Source of the DNA: Bacillus sp. MUM 116
Lineage (GTDB): Bacteria > Bacillota > Bacilli > Bacillales > Cytobacillaceae
DNA length: 64,000 nucleotides
Direction: 5' to 3'
Assembly: GCF_001866655.1 (NCBI RefSeq)
Contig: NZ_MLYR01000008.1
Span: 34,368 to 98,367 of the forward strand
The translations under genes were made by a program, and so were the position numbers. Shown here one piece after another: positions 35,722 to 44,690 of this stretch (position 1 is the first letter of the stretch; every line of letters starts with the position of its first letter). Under the pieces are notes generated by a model. That model saw only the letters and a list, made by a program, of their open reading frames with translations, did not search any database and was not told the origin of the DNA.

Positions 35722-35991
35722 TCAATTTTCATTATAAAAGAATGGTCTTATAATCTGGTTCAATTGTTCCTTCACACCATAGGATTCTTGATAGTCGGTA
35801 CCTAATTCCCAGGCTGTTTCTTTTCGGTGTTGGACTTTAGTTGAAACACTATTAGGATTAGGTTTTCTTACAATAACATTGCCCTTTTTATATGAATTGG
35901 TCGGTTTAATCCCCAATGATTCAGTCACATTATCAATAGGAAAGTTATCACCGTGCAAGCTGAAATAAACTTTTACTTGTGTTTTATTCAA
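35722..35991 (-). CDS. DUF4279-like protein, apparently truncated
   Basis: Protein of 89 residues starting MNKTQVKVYFSLHGDNFPID, with GIKPTNSYKKGNVI and KETAWELGTDY as in DUF4279 proteins. Those are usually about 130-140 residues; here the frame ends soon after QLNQIIRPF, so about 40 residues are missing. ATG 35991 has GGAGGG about 10 nt upstream. Function unknown; the family often appears in variable regions near immunity or toxin genes. Confidence 0.65.
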   Translation of the reverse strand: MNKTQVKVYFSLHGDNFPIDNVTESLGIKPTNSYKKGNVIVRKPNPNSVSTKVQHRKETAWELGTDYQESYGVKEQLNQIIRPFFYNEN

Positions 35992-36126
35992 GTGCCAATT
36001 CCCCCTCCCATTTAGTATCAGTTTCTATCTTTTATATACAATTATTATATCATTCCCTGTTACACTAACCTGCCACTTTAGTTGAATACAAAAAAGCCAC
36101 CAATTATGGCAGCTGGATCTTCAAGT

Positions 36127-36160
36127 AACGCACCCGATAGTTTAAGTGGAATACTTCACA
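36127..36160 (+). repeat. Dispersed repeat copy (CACCCGATAG type)
   Basis: Core CACCCGATAGTTTAAGTGGA, continuing to ATACTTCAC. Member of the family described in the findings. The rest of 35992-36460 contains no recognisable gene. Confidence 0.5.
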
Positions 36161-36460
36161 TACCCAGTCCGATACAAACAAGGGGAGTAGTCCATCTTTA
36201 GTCCAAAACCAGAATATGGATAAAAGGGTATCTTCCTTATCAAAAGCAATCTGAAAAATAATCAACCATCCTCATTTCATGATAATTTTAACGTGAAATA
36301 GGCTGTTAAATCAGTAACAGCGACCTAAAAGGAATCATATTTTGTTGAAGAGAGTACACGTAGTATTTCTTATTTGCACAAAACTAACAAAATTTCTTCG
36401 TTCAAATCTCTTGTTAGATATTAGTTTAAGCTAATTATTAAATAAACAGGGGCGGTAAAA

Positions 36461-36754
36461 ATGAACAATTTTCAATATGAACTTCAAACTTTAGGAATGG
36501 ATAATTTCCAAGTCGGTAATTTAATTCCAATCGATCCAAACCTCAATGATCCACGTCATTTTGGCGGAATGCGTTGTGGCGGCGGAATGCGTTGCGGCGG
36601 TGGAATGCGTTGTGGTGGATTTCAATGCGGGGGATTTCGTTGTGGAGGATTCCGATGTTTCGGTTGCTTCGGTTGCTTCGGCTGTGGCGGATGTGGTGGA
36701 TGTGGCGGATGTTATAGCGGCTACAACGATTACAACGATTGGTACAATTACTAA
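36461..36754 (+). CDS. Heterocycloanthracin/sonorensin-type bacteriocin precursor
   Basis: Peptide of 97 residues. A leader (MNNFQYELQTLGMDNFQVGN, then LIPIDPN) is followed from about residue 34 by a core of Gly-Cys repeats: three GGMRCG units, FQCGG and FRCGG units, FGC units and GGC units, 12 cysteines in all. It ends in YSGYNDYNDWYNY. Leader and core match the heterocycloanthracin/sonorensin family of thiazole/oxazole-modified microcins, whose Cys residues become thiazoles through a YcaO cyclodehydratase. No modification or export gene is visible in this window; precursors lying apart from their enzymes are known for this family. ATG follows GGGGCGG. Antibacterial product is an inference. 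Confidence 0.85.
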   Translation: MNNFQYELQTLGMDNFQVGNLIPIDPNLNDPRHFGGMRCGGGMRCGGGMRCGGFQCGGFRCGGFRCFGCFGCFGCGGCGGCGGCYSGYNDYNDWYNY

Positions 36755-36786
36755 TTCACAAAAGAAAAAATGGATATCTTTTAAAA

Positions 36787-36824
36787 TAAAGTGCCCATGC
36801 ATAATTTGCCGCAAGGGCACTTCT
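36787..36824 (+). terminator. Terminator after the bacteriocin precursor
   Basis: The AAGTGCCC / GGGCACTT stem is followed by CTTT, about 35 bp after the stop. Confidence 0.7.
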
Positions 36825-36961
36825 TTACTGATTATCATTTTGCACAAAAAATCGTACACTAACTGATAGTGCACAATCTTAACGATTAGAAATTCCTTCA
36901 CTCACTAACCTCCCGTTCAAATAAGAAATGGGATTCCCACAGCAACCCCACTGTTCAACTC

Positions 36962-36978
36962 AAGCACCCGTTAGTAGG
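36962..36978 (+). repeat. Dispersed repeat copy (partial)
   Basis: AAGCACCCGTTAGTAGG, a shortened member of the CACCCGATWGTTTAAG family. 36825-37122 holds no recognisable gene. Confidence 0.35.
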
Positions 36979-37122
36979 AGGGAATTATTACTATCGTATA
37001 AATAAACCGTTATATTCAATGAACTCATGAAGCGCAAAAATCAGCGCTTCACCACAGAGAATGAAAATGGTATGGAAGTGTCAATACTGATACAGACCTT
37101 AATCCAGTCAACCAATTCATAG

Positions 37123-37578
37123 ACTTATTCCTTACGCTCTCCTCTTTTTTTAACGATTGAGCAGGGTCTTCTTAAGTATTGTCATTTTTCTAATCTTGAG
37201 GAAGTTTATTTTCATGTTCTTCAAGGAGCTTTAATTGGTTTAGCATTAACGATGATCGTTGGCGTTCTCACATTTTTAGCTCAACGTCGTTTACCTCATA
37301 AAAAGATGTTAGTGTTTACCGGTGCTCTTTTAGTAATAGTTTTAGCAGTAATGGTAGGCGAAACTATTCAAGAGATGCAATTAGCAGGTTGGATGAGTAC
37401 AACCACAATTAGTAATCTTTATATACCTAATTGGGGTCAAGTTTGGTTCTGTATTTTTCCAACCGTAGAAACTTTATCATTTCAAGCACTAGCAGTTATT
37501 TATGTATTAGGTTCTTATTTTGCACAACGTTATATAACAAAAAGAAAAGCAATTAAGAAAAAATTAATTGCGGCTTAA
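37123..37578 (+). pseudogene. Remnant: C-terminal part of an FTR1-type iron permease
   Basis: An open frame of about 150 codons ends at 37578. From about 37201 it reads EVYFHVLQGALIGLALTMIV and continues with VFTGALLVIVLAVMVGE, QEMQLAGW and VWFCIFPTVE, the final helices of FTR1/EfeU-like high-affinity iron permeases. The family has 300 or more residues with REXXE motifs near the N-terminus; that half is missing. An ATG at 37252 could only start a 108-residue stub. Judged a 5'-truncated pseudogene. Confidence 0.7.
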
Positions 37579-37603
37579 AATAAAAGCATTAGAATAAAAA
37601 ATT

Positions 37604-37632
37604 AGAGCAACTTTAAAGCGTTGCTCTTTTTT
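37604..37632 (+). terminator. Terminator after the FTR1 remnant
   Basis: AGAGCAAC / GTTGCTCT stem with T6. Confidence 0.85.
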
Positions 37633-37660
37633 ATTTCGCACGAATCTGTTCTTTAAGTAC

Positions 37661-37692
37661 CTGCCACGATAGTTTAAGTGAAACACTTCACA
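37661..37692 (+). repeat. Dispersed repeat copy
   Basis: CTGCCACGATAGTTTAAGTG followed by AAACACTTCAC, same layout as the copy at 36127. The rest of 37633-38024 has no recognisable gene. Confidence 0.5.
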
Positions 37693-38024
37693 AAACAGTC
37701 TAGGAACAGTGTTCTTACTCGTACTGTTTCCTCCACAATTTGGCCTGTTTGTTGAATATGAAATAAGTCCTTGATTTGAAAAAGCCTTTGCTTTAGTTAA
37801 AAATGATTGTTTTGACGAGTTTCTTCTACTTATAAATACCTTTGTATTAGCCCCATTTTGTCATGCAACCAAATTTCATTATTGAATAAGCTTACTACCT
37901 CAAAAATTCTCAACCTTCTTATTAAAATTTAATTGAATTCTATTCATGTATTAATCAATATTCCGAATAATCATAATAAATATAGTTATTTAAGTTATTA
38001 TTAAAATAGTTTAGGAGGGAACCC

Positions 38025-38312
38025 ATGTCTAAAGCTAATAAAAAAGGTTGGTACTTTCTTGTTGCAGTAGTAGTTGCCGTCATTATTTTTATTGGTTTTT
38101 CAAACTACATTAACCGGTCAACTCTTAATGAAAGTCTAAGGCAAGCGATGAAAGATAAAGGTACAAAAATGATCTCGTATTCCCTTTATTCAAAAACTGG
38201 ATCTTTAATTGGTGCAGATCTGATTTATTTAGTAAAAGGAGCAAATGGAAAACAGTATCATATAGAGGTGGACCATAATCATTTGGTCGTTTCCACAATC
38301 CAAATAAATTGA
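38025..38312 (+). CDS. Small membrane-anchored protein, unknown function
   Basis: Protein of 95 residues with one N-terminal membrane helix (about 9-25) and an extracytoplasmic domain of about 65 residues (LRQAMKDKGTKMISYSLYSK; HIEVDHNHLVVSTIQIN). It resembles small Firmicute DUF3139-like proteins, but I cannot confirm the family. ATG follows AGGAGGGAA. It stands alone and is followed by a hairpin. Confidence 0.7.
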   Translation: MSKANKKGWYFLVAVVVAVIIFIGFSNYINRSTLNESLRQAMKDKGTKMISYSLYSKTGSLIGADLIYLVKGANGKQYHIEVDHNHLVVSTIQIN

Positions 38313-38390
38313 ATTGCAAATGGAGCAAAATTCTTTACAATAACAACTCAGTGTAAAACACTTTATCTGTATGTATATCGAACAAGAAAA

Positions 38391-38412
38391 GGGCTGCCGA
38401 AGCAGCCCCTAT
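38391..38412 (+). terminator. Hairpin after the small membrane protein gene
   Basis: GGGCTGC-CGAA-GCAGCCC, a compact stem with a tetraloop. The U-tract is weak. Confidence 0.5.
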
Positions 38413-38424
38413 TCTTCAACATAA

Positions 38425-38457
38425 GCACCCGTTAGTTTAAGTGAAAACCTTCACATT
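38425..38457 (+). repeat. Dispersed repeat copy
   Basis: GCACCCGTTAGTTTAAGTG followed by AAAACCTTCAC. Confidence 0.5.
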
Positions 38458-38535
38458 CTTTTTTTATTTTAACAAAATCTAATTCTTTAATTTGTAGGGG
38501 CGCATATCAAAAAGACGCCTTCTTACTAAAGAAAA

Positions 38536-38557
38536 GCGCCCGATTGTTGAAGATCAA
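38536..38557 (+). repeat. Dispersed repeat copy
   Basis: GCGCCCGATTGTTGAAGATC followed by AA; variant with GAAGATCAA instead of TTAAGTG. Confidence 0.5.
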
Positions 38558-38725
38558 TAATTTAATTTTCAATAAAGGCACCAAATCATTTAGATAAGAA
38601 GGATCTGTCACCGTTAGTTCGAACGCTACCCCCTTCACAAAAGAGGTAAATATCGGCTCTCTTTATCTAATAAAAAAATCAATAAAAATGTTAGTAGGTG
38701 GTTGCACAATTAAAAAAGGAAGTAT

Positions 38726-38745
38726 ATAGTTGACTAGTCAACTAT
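38726..38745 (+). promoter_or_regulatory. MarR operator, perfect 20-bp palindrome
   Basis: ATAGTTGACTAGTCAACTAT is a perfect 20-bp palindrome 23 bp before the marR start. MarR dimers bind palindromes of this size, and binding here would repress the marR-MFS operon. Confidence 0.8.
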
Positions 38746-38768
38746 TAGAACGAAAGGATTTTTATAAA

Positions 38769-39191
38769 ATGAATGATTTAAAGTTTCATGACTATTTGCA
38801 ATTAGCGCGATTATTAGTGAATAAAATGAATGAGCAATTGACAAAAAATGAGCTATACCATTCGCAATGGTTAATCATCAATTATCTTTACAATTATGAT
38901 TCGGCAACATTAGTGGAAATTGCGAACTATTTGCATGTCGAAAAATCAGCTATAACGAGAACGGTCAATCGATTGGAAGAACACAAATTAGTTCTTCCAG
39001 TGTCTGGTAAGGATAAAAGAGAACGAAGGATTGCACTAACGGAGAAAGGCAAAGAATCATACATTCTTGGGCGAAATATTGTGGATGAAATTGAATTGAA
39101 TGCGTTAAAAAATATTTCATCAACAGAACAAGAACAATTTTTCACCACATTAAACAAAATTAAAAATAATGTACATCAACAAGGAAGGTAA
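38769..39191 (+). CDS. MarR-family regulator of the adjacent MFS pump
   Basis: Regulator of 140 residues with the MarR winged helix (LVEIANYLHVEKSAITRTVNRLEE; then GKDKRERRIALTEKG) between helical dimerisation ends. ATG 38769 follows GAAAGGA by 10 nt; the in-frame TTG at 38730 lies inside the operator and is not used. Its stop is 8 nt before the MFS gene, so the two form an operon. By analogy with similar pairs it should release its operator on binding a toxic small molecule and so induce the pump. Confidence 0.9.
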   Translation: MNDLKFHDYLQLARLLVNKMNEQLTKNELYHSQWLIINYLYNYDSATLVEIANYLHVEKSAITRTVNRLEEHKLVLPVSGKDKRERRIALTEKGKESYILGRNIVDEIELNALKNISSTEQEQFFTTLNKIKNNVHQQGR

Positions 39192-39199
39192 TCAAATAC

Positions 39200-40426
39200 A
39201 TGGACAAGCATAAACTTTGGACAAAAGACTTCCTTATCGTCTTTTTAACCAATCTTTTTATATTTTTAACATTTTATTTATTAGTAGTTATTTTTTCTGC
39301 CTACGCGATGGAAAAACTTGATGCTACGCAAAGTCAGGCTGGTTTAGCTGCAAGTATTTTCATTTTAGGTGTGTTAATAGCAAGACCTTTTGCAGGGAAA
39401 TTTATTCAAAGTGTCGGTCACAAAAAAATACTCTATATCGGATTAGCCTTTAGTATTATGACGACCATACTCTACTTTGAAATTAATAATTTAATGTTAT
39501 TATTATTGAATCGTTTTTTACACGGGGTTGCGTTTGGTTTAGCAGCTACTGCGACCAATACGATTGTTGTTGGCTTAATCTCATCTGAACACAGGGGAAA
39601 AGGGATCGGTTACTTTACATTGAGTAATACACTTGCTTCAGCCATTGGCCCATTTTTAGGACTTTTCATTAGTCAATATGGTGATTATCAAATGATTTTC
39701 CTCGTTTGTATAGTATTTGCCATCAGTGGTTTTATCATTACAGCCTTCTTAAAAGTCGCAACACCAGCTGTACCTCAAACAAAATCTACTTCCTCAAAAG
39801 GTTTTCATTTAAAAGACTATATTGAGATGAAAGCTGTACCGATTTCAATTGTTGTCGGTTTGATTAACTTTAGTTACTCAAGTATTCTCACATTTTTAAT
39901 GGCGTATGCAAAGGATATTCAATTAGTCGATGCAGCGAGCTTCTTTTTTGTAGTATTTGCTATTAGTATTCTTGTTTCAAGACCTTTCACCGGGAAATGG
40001 TTTGATACAAAAGGTGAAAACTTTGTCATGTACCCATCCTTGCTATCTTTTGCAGTTGGCTTGATATTACTAAGCCAATCTCATAATGGATTTACTTTAT
40101 TATTAGCAGGTGTCTTCATCGGTTTAGGGTTTGGAACGCTTCAATCAAGCACACAAGCCATTGCTATTAAAAGCAGTCCACACCATCGGGCTGGTTTAGC
40201 TACTTCAACCTTCTTCTTATTAGGAGATGTAGGGATGGTGACGGGACCGTATTTATTAGGGTTTTTACTACCTTTTACTGGTTATCGAGGATTGTATGTA
40301 ACAATTGCTATACTTGTATTTGCCAGCATAGCTTTGTATTACTTATTACACGCAAAGAAAGTGCGCGTTGCTAACGTTAACCTAGAAATCAATGAAACCA
40401 AAAACTCAAAACGGGTGATGCTATAA
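39200..40426 (+). CDS. MFS multidrug/metabolite exporter
   Basis: MFS transporter of 408 residues with 12 predicted helices. Typical loops include ARPFAGKFIQSVGHKK (helix 2-3) and SRPFTGKWFDTKGE at the equivalent place in the second half. The branch resembles YfmO/YitG-like drug exporters of Bacillus. Operon with marR (8-nt gap) and a terminator downstream. The substrate is unknown; export of a toxic compound is inferred from the regulator. Confidence 0.9.
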   Translation: MDKHKLWTKDFLIVFLTNLFIFLTFYLLVVIFSAYAMEKLDATQSQAGLAASIFILGVLIARPFAGKFIQSVGHKKILYIGLAFSIMTTILYFEINNLMLLLLNRFLHGVAFGLAATATNTIVVGLISSEHRGKGIGYFTLSNTLASAIGPFLGLFISQYGDYQMIFLVCIVFAISGFIITAFLKVATPAVPQTKSTSSKGFHLKDYIEMKAVPISIVVGLINFSYSSILTFLMAYAKDIQLVDAASFFFVVFAISILVSRPFTGKWFDTKGENFVMYPSLLSFAVGLILLSQSHNGFTLLLAGVFIGLGFGTLQSSTQAIAIKSSPHHRAGLATSTFFLLGDVGMVTGPYLLGFLLPFTGYRGLYVTIAILVFASIALYYLLHAKKVRVANVNLEINETKNSKRVML

Positions 40427-40536
40427 CAATCTAGCGAAAAAATATTTTAGATTATTTCTAGCTATAGTTTTATTTCGTTTCCTCCTATCCAACCATGGTG
40501 TAGACTGTTTAAACAAATGAATAGAAAACGAAAGAA

Positions 40537-40576
40537 GGACCTTAATCCAATTCATACCATTTCAAGGTCCCTTTTT
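40537..40576 (+). terminator. Terminator of the marR-MFS operon
   Basis: GGACCTT / AAGGTCC stem followed by CTTTTT. Confidence 0.75.
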
Positions 40577-40682
40577 GGTTCATCCAATTATAATGTGGGC
40601 TTAACTTTTTCGAATTACAAATAATCGTGAAGAGAAAATTAATATAAATATCCAACTTTATTTAAGAGTCTAATTCCATTAA

Positions 40683-40762
40683 ATGGCCCGATTGTTGAAT
40701 AAAAGCTAATGACGATTGTTCAACTAAACTGCCACGATAGTTGAAGTACAAAATTTCACAAT
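40683..40762 (+). repeat. Two dispersed repeat copies in tandem
   Basis: TGGCCCGATTGTTGAATAAA (from 40684) and CTGCCACGATAGTTGAAGTA (from 40729) are followed by AAATTTCAC. A third, shorter copy, GCACCCGATAGTA, is at 40804-40816. Confidence 0.5.
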
Positions 40763-40830
40763 CTTTCTTTTTGAAAAAAAGGCGACCTTCTTCTTGAAGT
40801 ATCGCACCCGATAGTACAATAAGATTGGCA

Positions 40831-41030
40831 TTAAATTTTTCCATTTGATGTTTCTTTAAATGAGGAAATACTTGACGATTTAGAATTGAAAAGTTTCCAA
40901 ATTATGTACCCTAAAAATGTTCCAATTGTATTTAATATTACATCATCTATATCTGAAGAACGCCCCATAGGAATAGCAAACTCCACTGTTTCAATAAACA
41001 AAGAAAATAGAAATCCTACACAGTTGTTAG
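40831..41030 (-). pseudogene. Remnant: C-terminal part of a VanZ-like protein
   Basis: The minus strand reads FSLFIETVEFAIPMGRSSDI, then DDVILNTIGTFLGY. This is the conserved end of VanZ-like membrane proteins (family consensus roughly ETxQxFxPxGRSxDxDDxxxNxxGxxxG). No start or N-terminal helices are found. TAA at 40831-40833. Confidence 0.75.
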
Positions 41031-41043
41031 CTCAAAAGTGAGA

Positions 41044-41727
41044 TTAAACATTCAGTATTTGATTAGATGCCGGCCATTTTTCTAAGGAGTAAGCCATTTG
41101 CCAAAATTCATACTCATACTCGCTGCTAATGATAAAATGCTTCTTCATGCGCTCGCGCCCTTCTTCTGTATCACGGGCTGCGATGTTATCAATATTGTTG
41201 ATTTGTTCCTTCACTAGCATTTCAAACCATTCGCTATGGTAAGCGTCAATCCATTGTTGATAAATGCTTACTCCAGGTGTTGCGCCTTTTAACAGATGGC
41301 CAATTTCATAATAGATCCAATAGCATGGCAATAAAGCAGCAATAATATCACCTACATGACCTTCAAATGCTGCACGATACAAATGGGACGTATAAGCATA
41401 AGCACAGGGAGCCGGTTGAAATTGTTTTTTATGCTCTTCTGTAATTCCCAATTCTTTTATAAAACTTTCATGCAATGATCCTTCTGCCTTGGCTGTGTTT
41501 TGGGCATGAACAGCCATTTGCTCTGTTAGTTTAGGGTCTGTCGCCTTTGCAGCTGCTAATGCTTGTACCTTTGCAAAGTGGCTTAAATAATATGAATCTT
41601 GCATTACATAATATTTGAATTTCTCTAAAGGCAATGTTCCATCTCGTAATTCTTGAATAAACGGATGCTGAAAATTAGCTTCCCAAATCTGATTTGCTTC
41701 TTTACGTATGATTTCTGAAAATTTCAT
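41044..41727 (-). CDS. tenA: TenA, aminopyrimidine aminohydrolase (thiaminase II)
   Basis: Cytoplasmic enzyme of 227 residues that hydrolyses aminomethyl-pyrimidine, a breakdown product of thiamine, to hydroxymethyl-pyrimidine for salvage. The family's active-site Cys is in LLPCYWIYYEIG, and the C-terminal catalytic Glu is in SSEYEYEFWQMAY. It is the last gene of the ykoE-ykoD-ykoC-tenA operon, 18 nt after ykoC, under the TPP riboswitch. A strong GGGAGAG site precedes the ATG. Confidence 0.95.
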   Translation of the reverse strand: MKFSEIIRKEANQIWEANFQHPFIQELRDGTLPLEKFKYYVMQDSYYLSHFAKVQALAAAKATDPKLTEQMAVHAQNTAKAEGSLHESFIKELGITEEHKKQFQPAPCAYAYTSHLYRAAFEGHVGDIIAALLPCYWIYYEIGHLLKGATPGVSIYQQWIDAYHSEWFEMLVKEQINNIDNIAARDTEEGRERMKKHFIISSEYEYEFWQMAYSLEKWPASNQILNV

Positions 41728-41745
41728 TTCCCTACTCTCCCTAAT

Positions 41746-42555
41746 TTAAAATTGCCTAACATCTGATATGGACACATATGGATAGATTTTAGCTGCCCAT
41801 ACAGCTAGTAGTAAACAAGCAATTATGCTTAAAAAAAATAAGCCATCCCTTGTCGAAAAAGAATACTGATAATAATAAGTTCTTTCTTTAACAGCAGAAA
41901 ATTGTTTCGCCTCCATCGCAACAGCAATACGATGCGCCTTGCGTATACTTTGAGCTAGTAATGGAATAGCATACAATTTTGTTTTATAAATAATAGCTTT
42001 TATTCCCTTTTTGCTTTCGATCCCTCTAACTTTTAATGCAAAACGAAGCGTTTGGAATTCATCTATAAGTATCGGAAGTAGGCGAAAAACAGCCATAAAG
42101 CTATAAGCAAATTTAGGACTTAACTTCATTTGCTGCATTAAAGAATAAAATAAGTCAACCGGCTTTGTTGTTAGTGTAAATAAGAAGCCCAGCATAGCAA
42201 ATGTAATAGCTCTAAAGCCAACATGAATCCCGCGGTAAAAACTTTCTTCTGTTATATGAATAAGCCCCCATTTAAACCATGTTGTGTCCCCTTGGCCAAA
42301 TAAAATCATCGAAGAACCAGTTGACAAAAAGATAAATAAACAAGGAATAAAAAGAATGGAGTTATATTTAAATGATAATCCTGTTAACAAATAAAAACTT
42401 AAAAGGCTAAGAACAGCTAAGTTCATTAAAATGTTTACATTATGAATGAACAAAATATAAAGATATAACAGAAGTGTTAAGCAAATTTTTAAGCTTGGAT
42501 TAACCGTATGCAGCCATGTTTTCCTTTGCTGCCAATCTATTAACATGATCATCAC
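41746..42555 (-). CDS. ykoC: ECF transporter T component YkoC
   Basis: Transmembrane (EcfT/CbiQ-type) protein of 269 residues with 5-6 helices. The cytoplasmic coupling helix signature appears as RLLPILIDEFQTLRFALKVR and AQSIRKAHRIAVAMEAKQF. It couples the ATPase YkoD to the substrate-binding YkoE for thiamine-precursor (hydroxymethyl-pyrimidine) uptake. The start lies 3 nt beyond the ykoD stop, so translation is coupled. Confidence 0.92.
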   Translation of the reverse strand: MMIMLIDWQQRKTWLHTVNPSLKICLTLLLYLYILFIHNVNILMNLAVLSLLSFYLLTGLSFKYNSILFIPCLFIFLSTGSSMILFGQGDTTWFKWGLIHITEESFYRGIHVGFRAITFAMLGFLFTLTTKPVDLFYSLMQQMKLSPKFAYSFMAVFRLLPILIDEFQTLRFALKVRGIESKKGIKAIIYKTKLYAIPLLAQSIRKAHRIAVAMEAKQFSAVKERTYYYQYSFSTRDGLFFLSIIACLLLAVWAAKIYPYVSISDVRQF

Positions 42556-42558
42556 CCT

Positions 42559-44010
42559 TTAAATAATTGCAATATTAAACACCTTATTATTTTCTGAGTT
42601 TGAAACAAGCCCGCCATTCTTGATTTCCCAAACTCTTGTAGCAAATTGATTAATAATCTCTTCACTATGTGTCACCATAATGATGGTGGTTCCCTCACTT
42701 CTTTTTCCTTCCAGTACTTCAAGAATGTTAATCGTATTATGCAAATCTTGCCCAAATGTCGGTTCATCTAATAAAATGATTGGTTGATTTGCAATTAAAG
42801 AGGATGCAACACTTAATCTCTTTTTTTGTCCAACAGAAAGGTGATAAGGATGCTGCTCCTTTAGATGGTAAAGATTAAACTGCTTTAGCATCTCTTCTAC
42901 TTTTTTATTAATTTCTTTCTTATTTTTACATTGAAGCTTTAAAGAATAAGCCATTTCATCAAATACGGAGTTGGCCACAAATTGATGTTCTGGATTTTGG
43001 AAAACCATCATCATTGATTTAGACACAACTTTAAATTTTTTTGCATTTTCCCCCAAAACCCTATAAGTTCCTGTTGTTTTTAAAAGCTGCATAAGAGAAT
43101 GCAATAAGGTACTTTTTCCTGCTCCGTTCTCTCCACGAATAGCAATACATTCACCTTTATACACGTCAGCTTTTTCAATAGCGATTGCTTCCTTTCGCCC
43201 TCGGTATCCTTTAAAATCCGATAACTGGATAATGGGTTTATCTTCCTGACTGAAAGAAGAATGCTTTATCTTTCTTTCTTTTTTATAGTCATTCCAAGCA
43301 TTCGGATACCAAATTCCATATCTCTTTAGGTCTTGTTGATAATGTTTGAGTACATAGTCTTTATCCCCGTCTGCAACAACTTCTCCTTGGTCATTTAGTA
43401 AAACGATACGGTCAATATAATCAAGAACATATTGGAGCTTATGCTCAACAATGATAACAGTTCGATTTTGAGATATTTCTTGGACTGTTTCCCACACTTG
43501 TTCTGTTCCCTCTGGGTCTAACATCGCTGTTGGTTCATCTAATAGCAGTACTTTTGGATGTAACGCAAGAACAGAAGCGATTGCTAGGCGCTGCTTCATT
43601 CCTCCGGATAAATGGGCAATTTTCGTATGAATATTTTCAAGGCGCAATCCGACCTCACTCATGACTTCCTGTATACGCTGTTTCATTTCTGAATAAGGTA
43701 CGTTTAAGTTTTCTAACACGAAAGCAATTTCTTCATCTACATAGGGCATACAAAATTGCGAGTCTGGGTCTTGAAATACATAGCCCCAAGAGTCTGGAAG
43801 AAGTAATTCTTTCGCTTTCAGGGGTACGTCAATTGAATGAGGGATAATGCCTGCCAACACTTGTAAAAGTGTTGACTTCCCTCCTCCTGAAGGTCCTGTA
43901 ATCAACACTTTTTCACCCTCATGGAAAGAAACTGTCACGTCTTTTAAAACTAATCGATTAGAATCTGGATAAAGTAGGCGTAAATCCTTCACTTCAACTA
44001 TCTTTTTCAT
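42559..44010 (-). CDS. ykoD: ECF transporter duplicated ATPase YkoD
   Basis: ATPase of 483 residues containing two fused ABC domains. Walker A motifs are GPSGGGKST (N half) and GENGAGKST (C half). Signatures are LSGGMKQR and LSVGQKKR; Walker B motifs are VLLLDEPTAM and IILLDEPTFG. It powers uptake of the thiamine pyrimidine precursor with YkoE and YkoC. It begins 12 nt after ykoE. YkoF, the thiamine-binding protein of the B. subtilis operon, is absent here and replaced in position by tenA at the operon end. Confidence 0.94.
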   Translation of the reverse strand: MKKIVEVKDLRLLYPDSNRLVLKDVTVSFHEGEKVLITGPSGGGKSTLLQVLAGIIPHSIDVPLKAKELLLPDSWGYVFQDPDSQFCMPYVDEEIAFVLENLNVPYSEMKQRIQEVMSEVGLRLENIHTKIAHLSGGMKQRLAIASVLALHPKVLLLDEPTAMLDPEGTEQVWETVQEISQNRTVIIVEHKLQYVLDYIDRIVLLNDQGEVVADGDKDYVLKHYQQDLKRYGIWYPNAWNDYKKERKIKHSSFSQEDKPIIQLSDFKGYRGRKEAIAIEKADVYKGECIAIRGENGAGKSTLLHSLMQLLKTTGTYRVLGENAKKFKVVSKSMMMVFQNPEHQFVANSVFDEMAYSLKLQCKNKKEINKKVEEMLKQFNLYHLKEQHPYHLSVGQKKRLSVASSLIANQPIILLDEPTFGQDLHNTINILEVLEGKRSEGTTIIMVTHSEEIINQFATRVWEIKNGGLVSNSENNKVFNIAII

Positions 44011-44022
44011 TACTCCACCTCA

Positions 44023-44604
44023 TTACTTATCAAGTGCATCGTAATGTTCTTGACGGTTCGTACGAAGAATAGTAGTTACCTTCGTTTCTTCTAACGCTTT
44101 TACTAAATAATAAGCGCCAACGCCTGCAATAAGAATCGTACCAATTAGCCGAGCACCTACAAAAAGAGTCAAATTCCATAGAGCTAAATCACCGATATAT
44201 CCTTTGTAGGAGTCCATAATGATGGAAGCCAATCCAGAGCCAAAAGCTGCTAAACACGTCACAAACAGGCTATAACGCTTATACATAAACAATGCAAAAA
44301 TAATTTCTGCAAACAAACCTTGCATGGCACCGTATAACAGAGCTTCTAACCCAAATTCTGATCCTGCCAAAAATTCTCCTGAAGCTGCTGCTATTTCAGC
44401 TAAAAACGCTACCCCGGGTTTGCGAATGATTAAAAAGGCTACCGTTGCTGCTATAAACCACATTCCGTATATAAGCTGGTCAATATGCAGCCCAATCGGT
44501 TTAACCGCGTAATATAAAGGACTCCATAATTTATAAATCAAACCAAACACAATCGAAATAACAACCGTCACTAAAACATCTGTCAAAGTTAATGATCTTT
44601 TCAT
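44023..44604 (-). CDS. ykoE: ECF substrate-binding component YkoE
   Basis: Membrane protein of 193 residues with 5-6 hydrophobic segments, the S component that binds the thiamine-related substrate (LYGAMQGLFAEIIFALFMYK is typical of YkoE). First gene of the operon; AGGTGGAAT precedes the ATG. Expression depends on the TPP riboswitch 170 nt upstream, so uptake is shut off when thiamine pyrophosphate is plentiful. Confidence 0.93.
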   Translation of the reverse strand: MKRSLTLTDVLVTVVISIVFGLIYKLWSPLYYAVKPIGLHIDQLIYGMWFIAATVAFLIIRKPGVAFLAEIAAASGEFLAGSEFGLEALLYGAMQGLFAEIIFALFMYKRYSLFVTCLAAFGSGLASIIMDSYKGYIGDLALWNLTLFVGARLIGTILIAGVGAYYLVKALEETKVTTILRTNRQEHYDALDK

Positions 44605-44690
44605 GATTCCACCTCATTTTTTTATTTAGACGGGGCTTTCAAAGTAAAACTCCATCCTCCCTTCTCCATCTTTCCACCTATTATTTCCAT

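Noticed and set aside
36521..36901. 126-codon minus-strand frame across the bacteriocin gene
   Set aside because: Ser/Thr/Ala-rich translation is the complement of Gly-Cys codons; it runs through the terminator of the precursor gene.
37252..37578. Start at ATG 37252 as an independent small gene
   Set aside because: Similarity to FTR1 continues upstream of this ATG in the same frame and no ribosome site precedes it, so it is part of a truncated gene.
40662..40844. 60-codon minus-strand frame
   Set aside because: It consists of the dispersed repeat copies and has no ribosome site.
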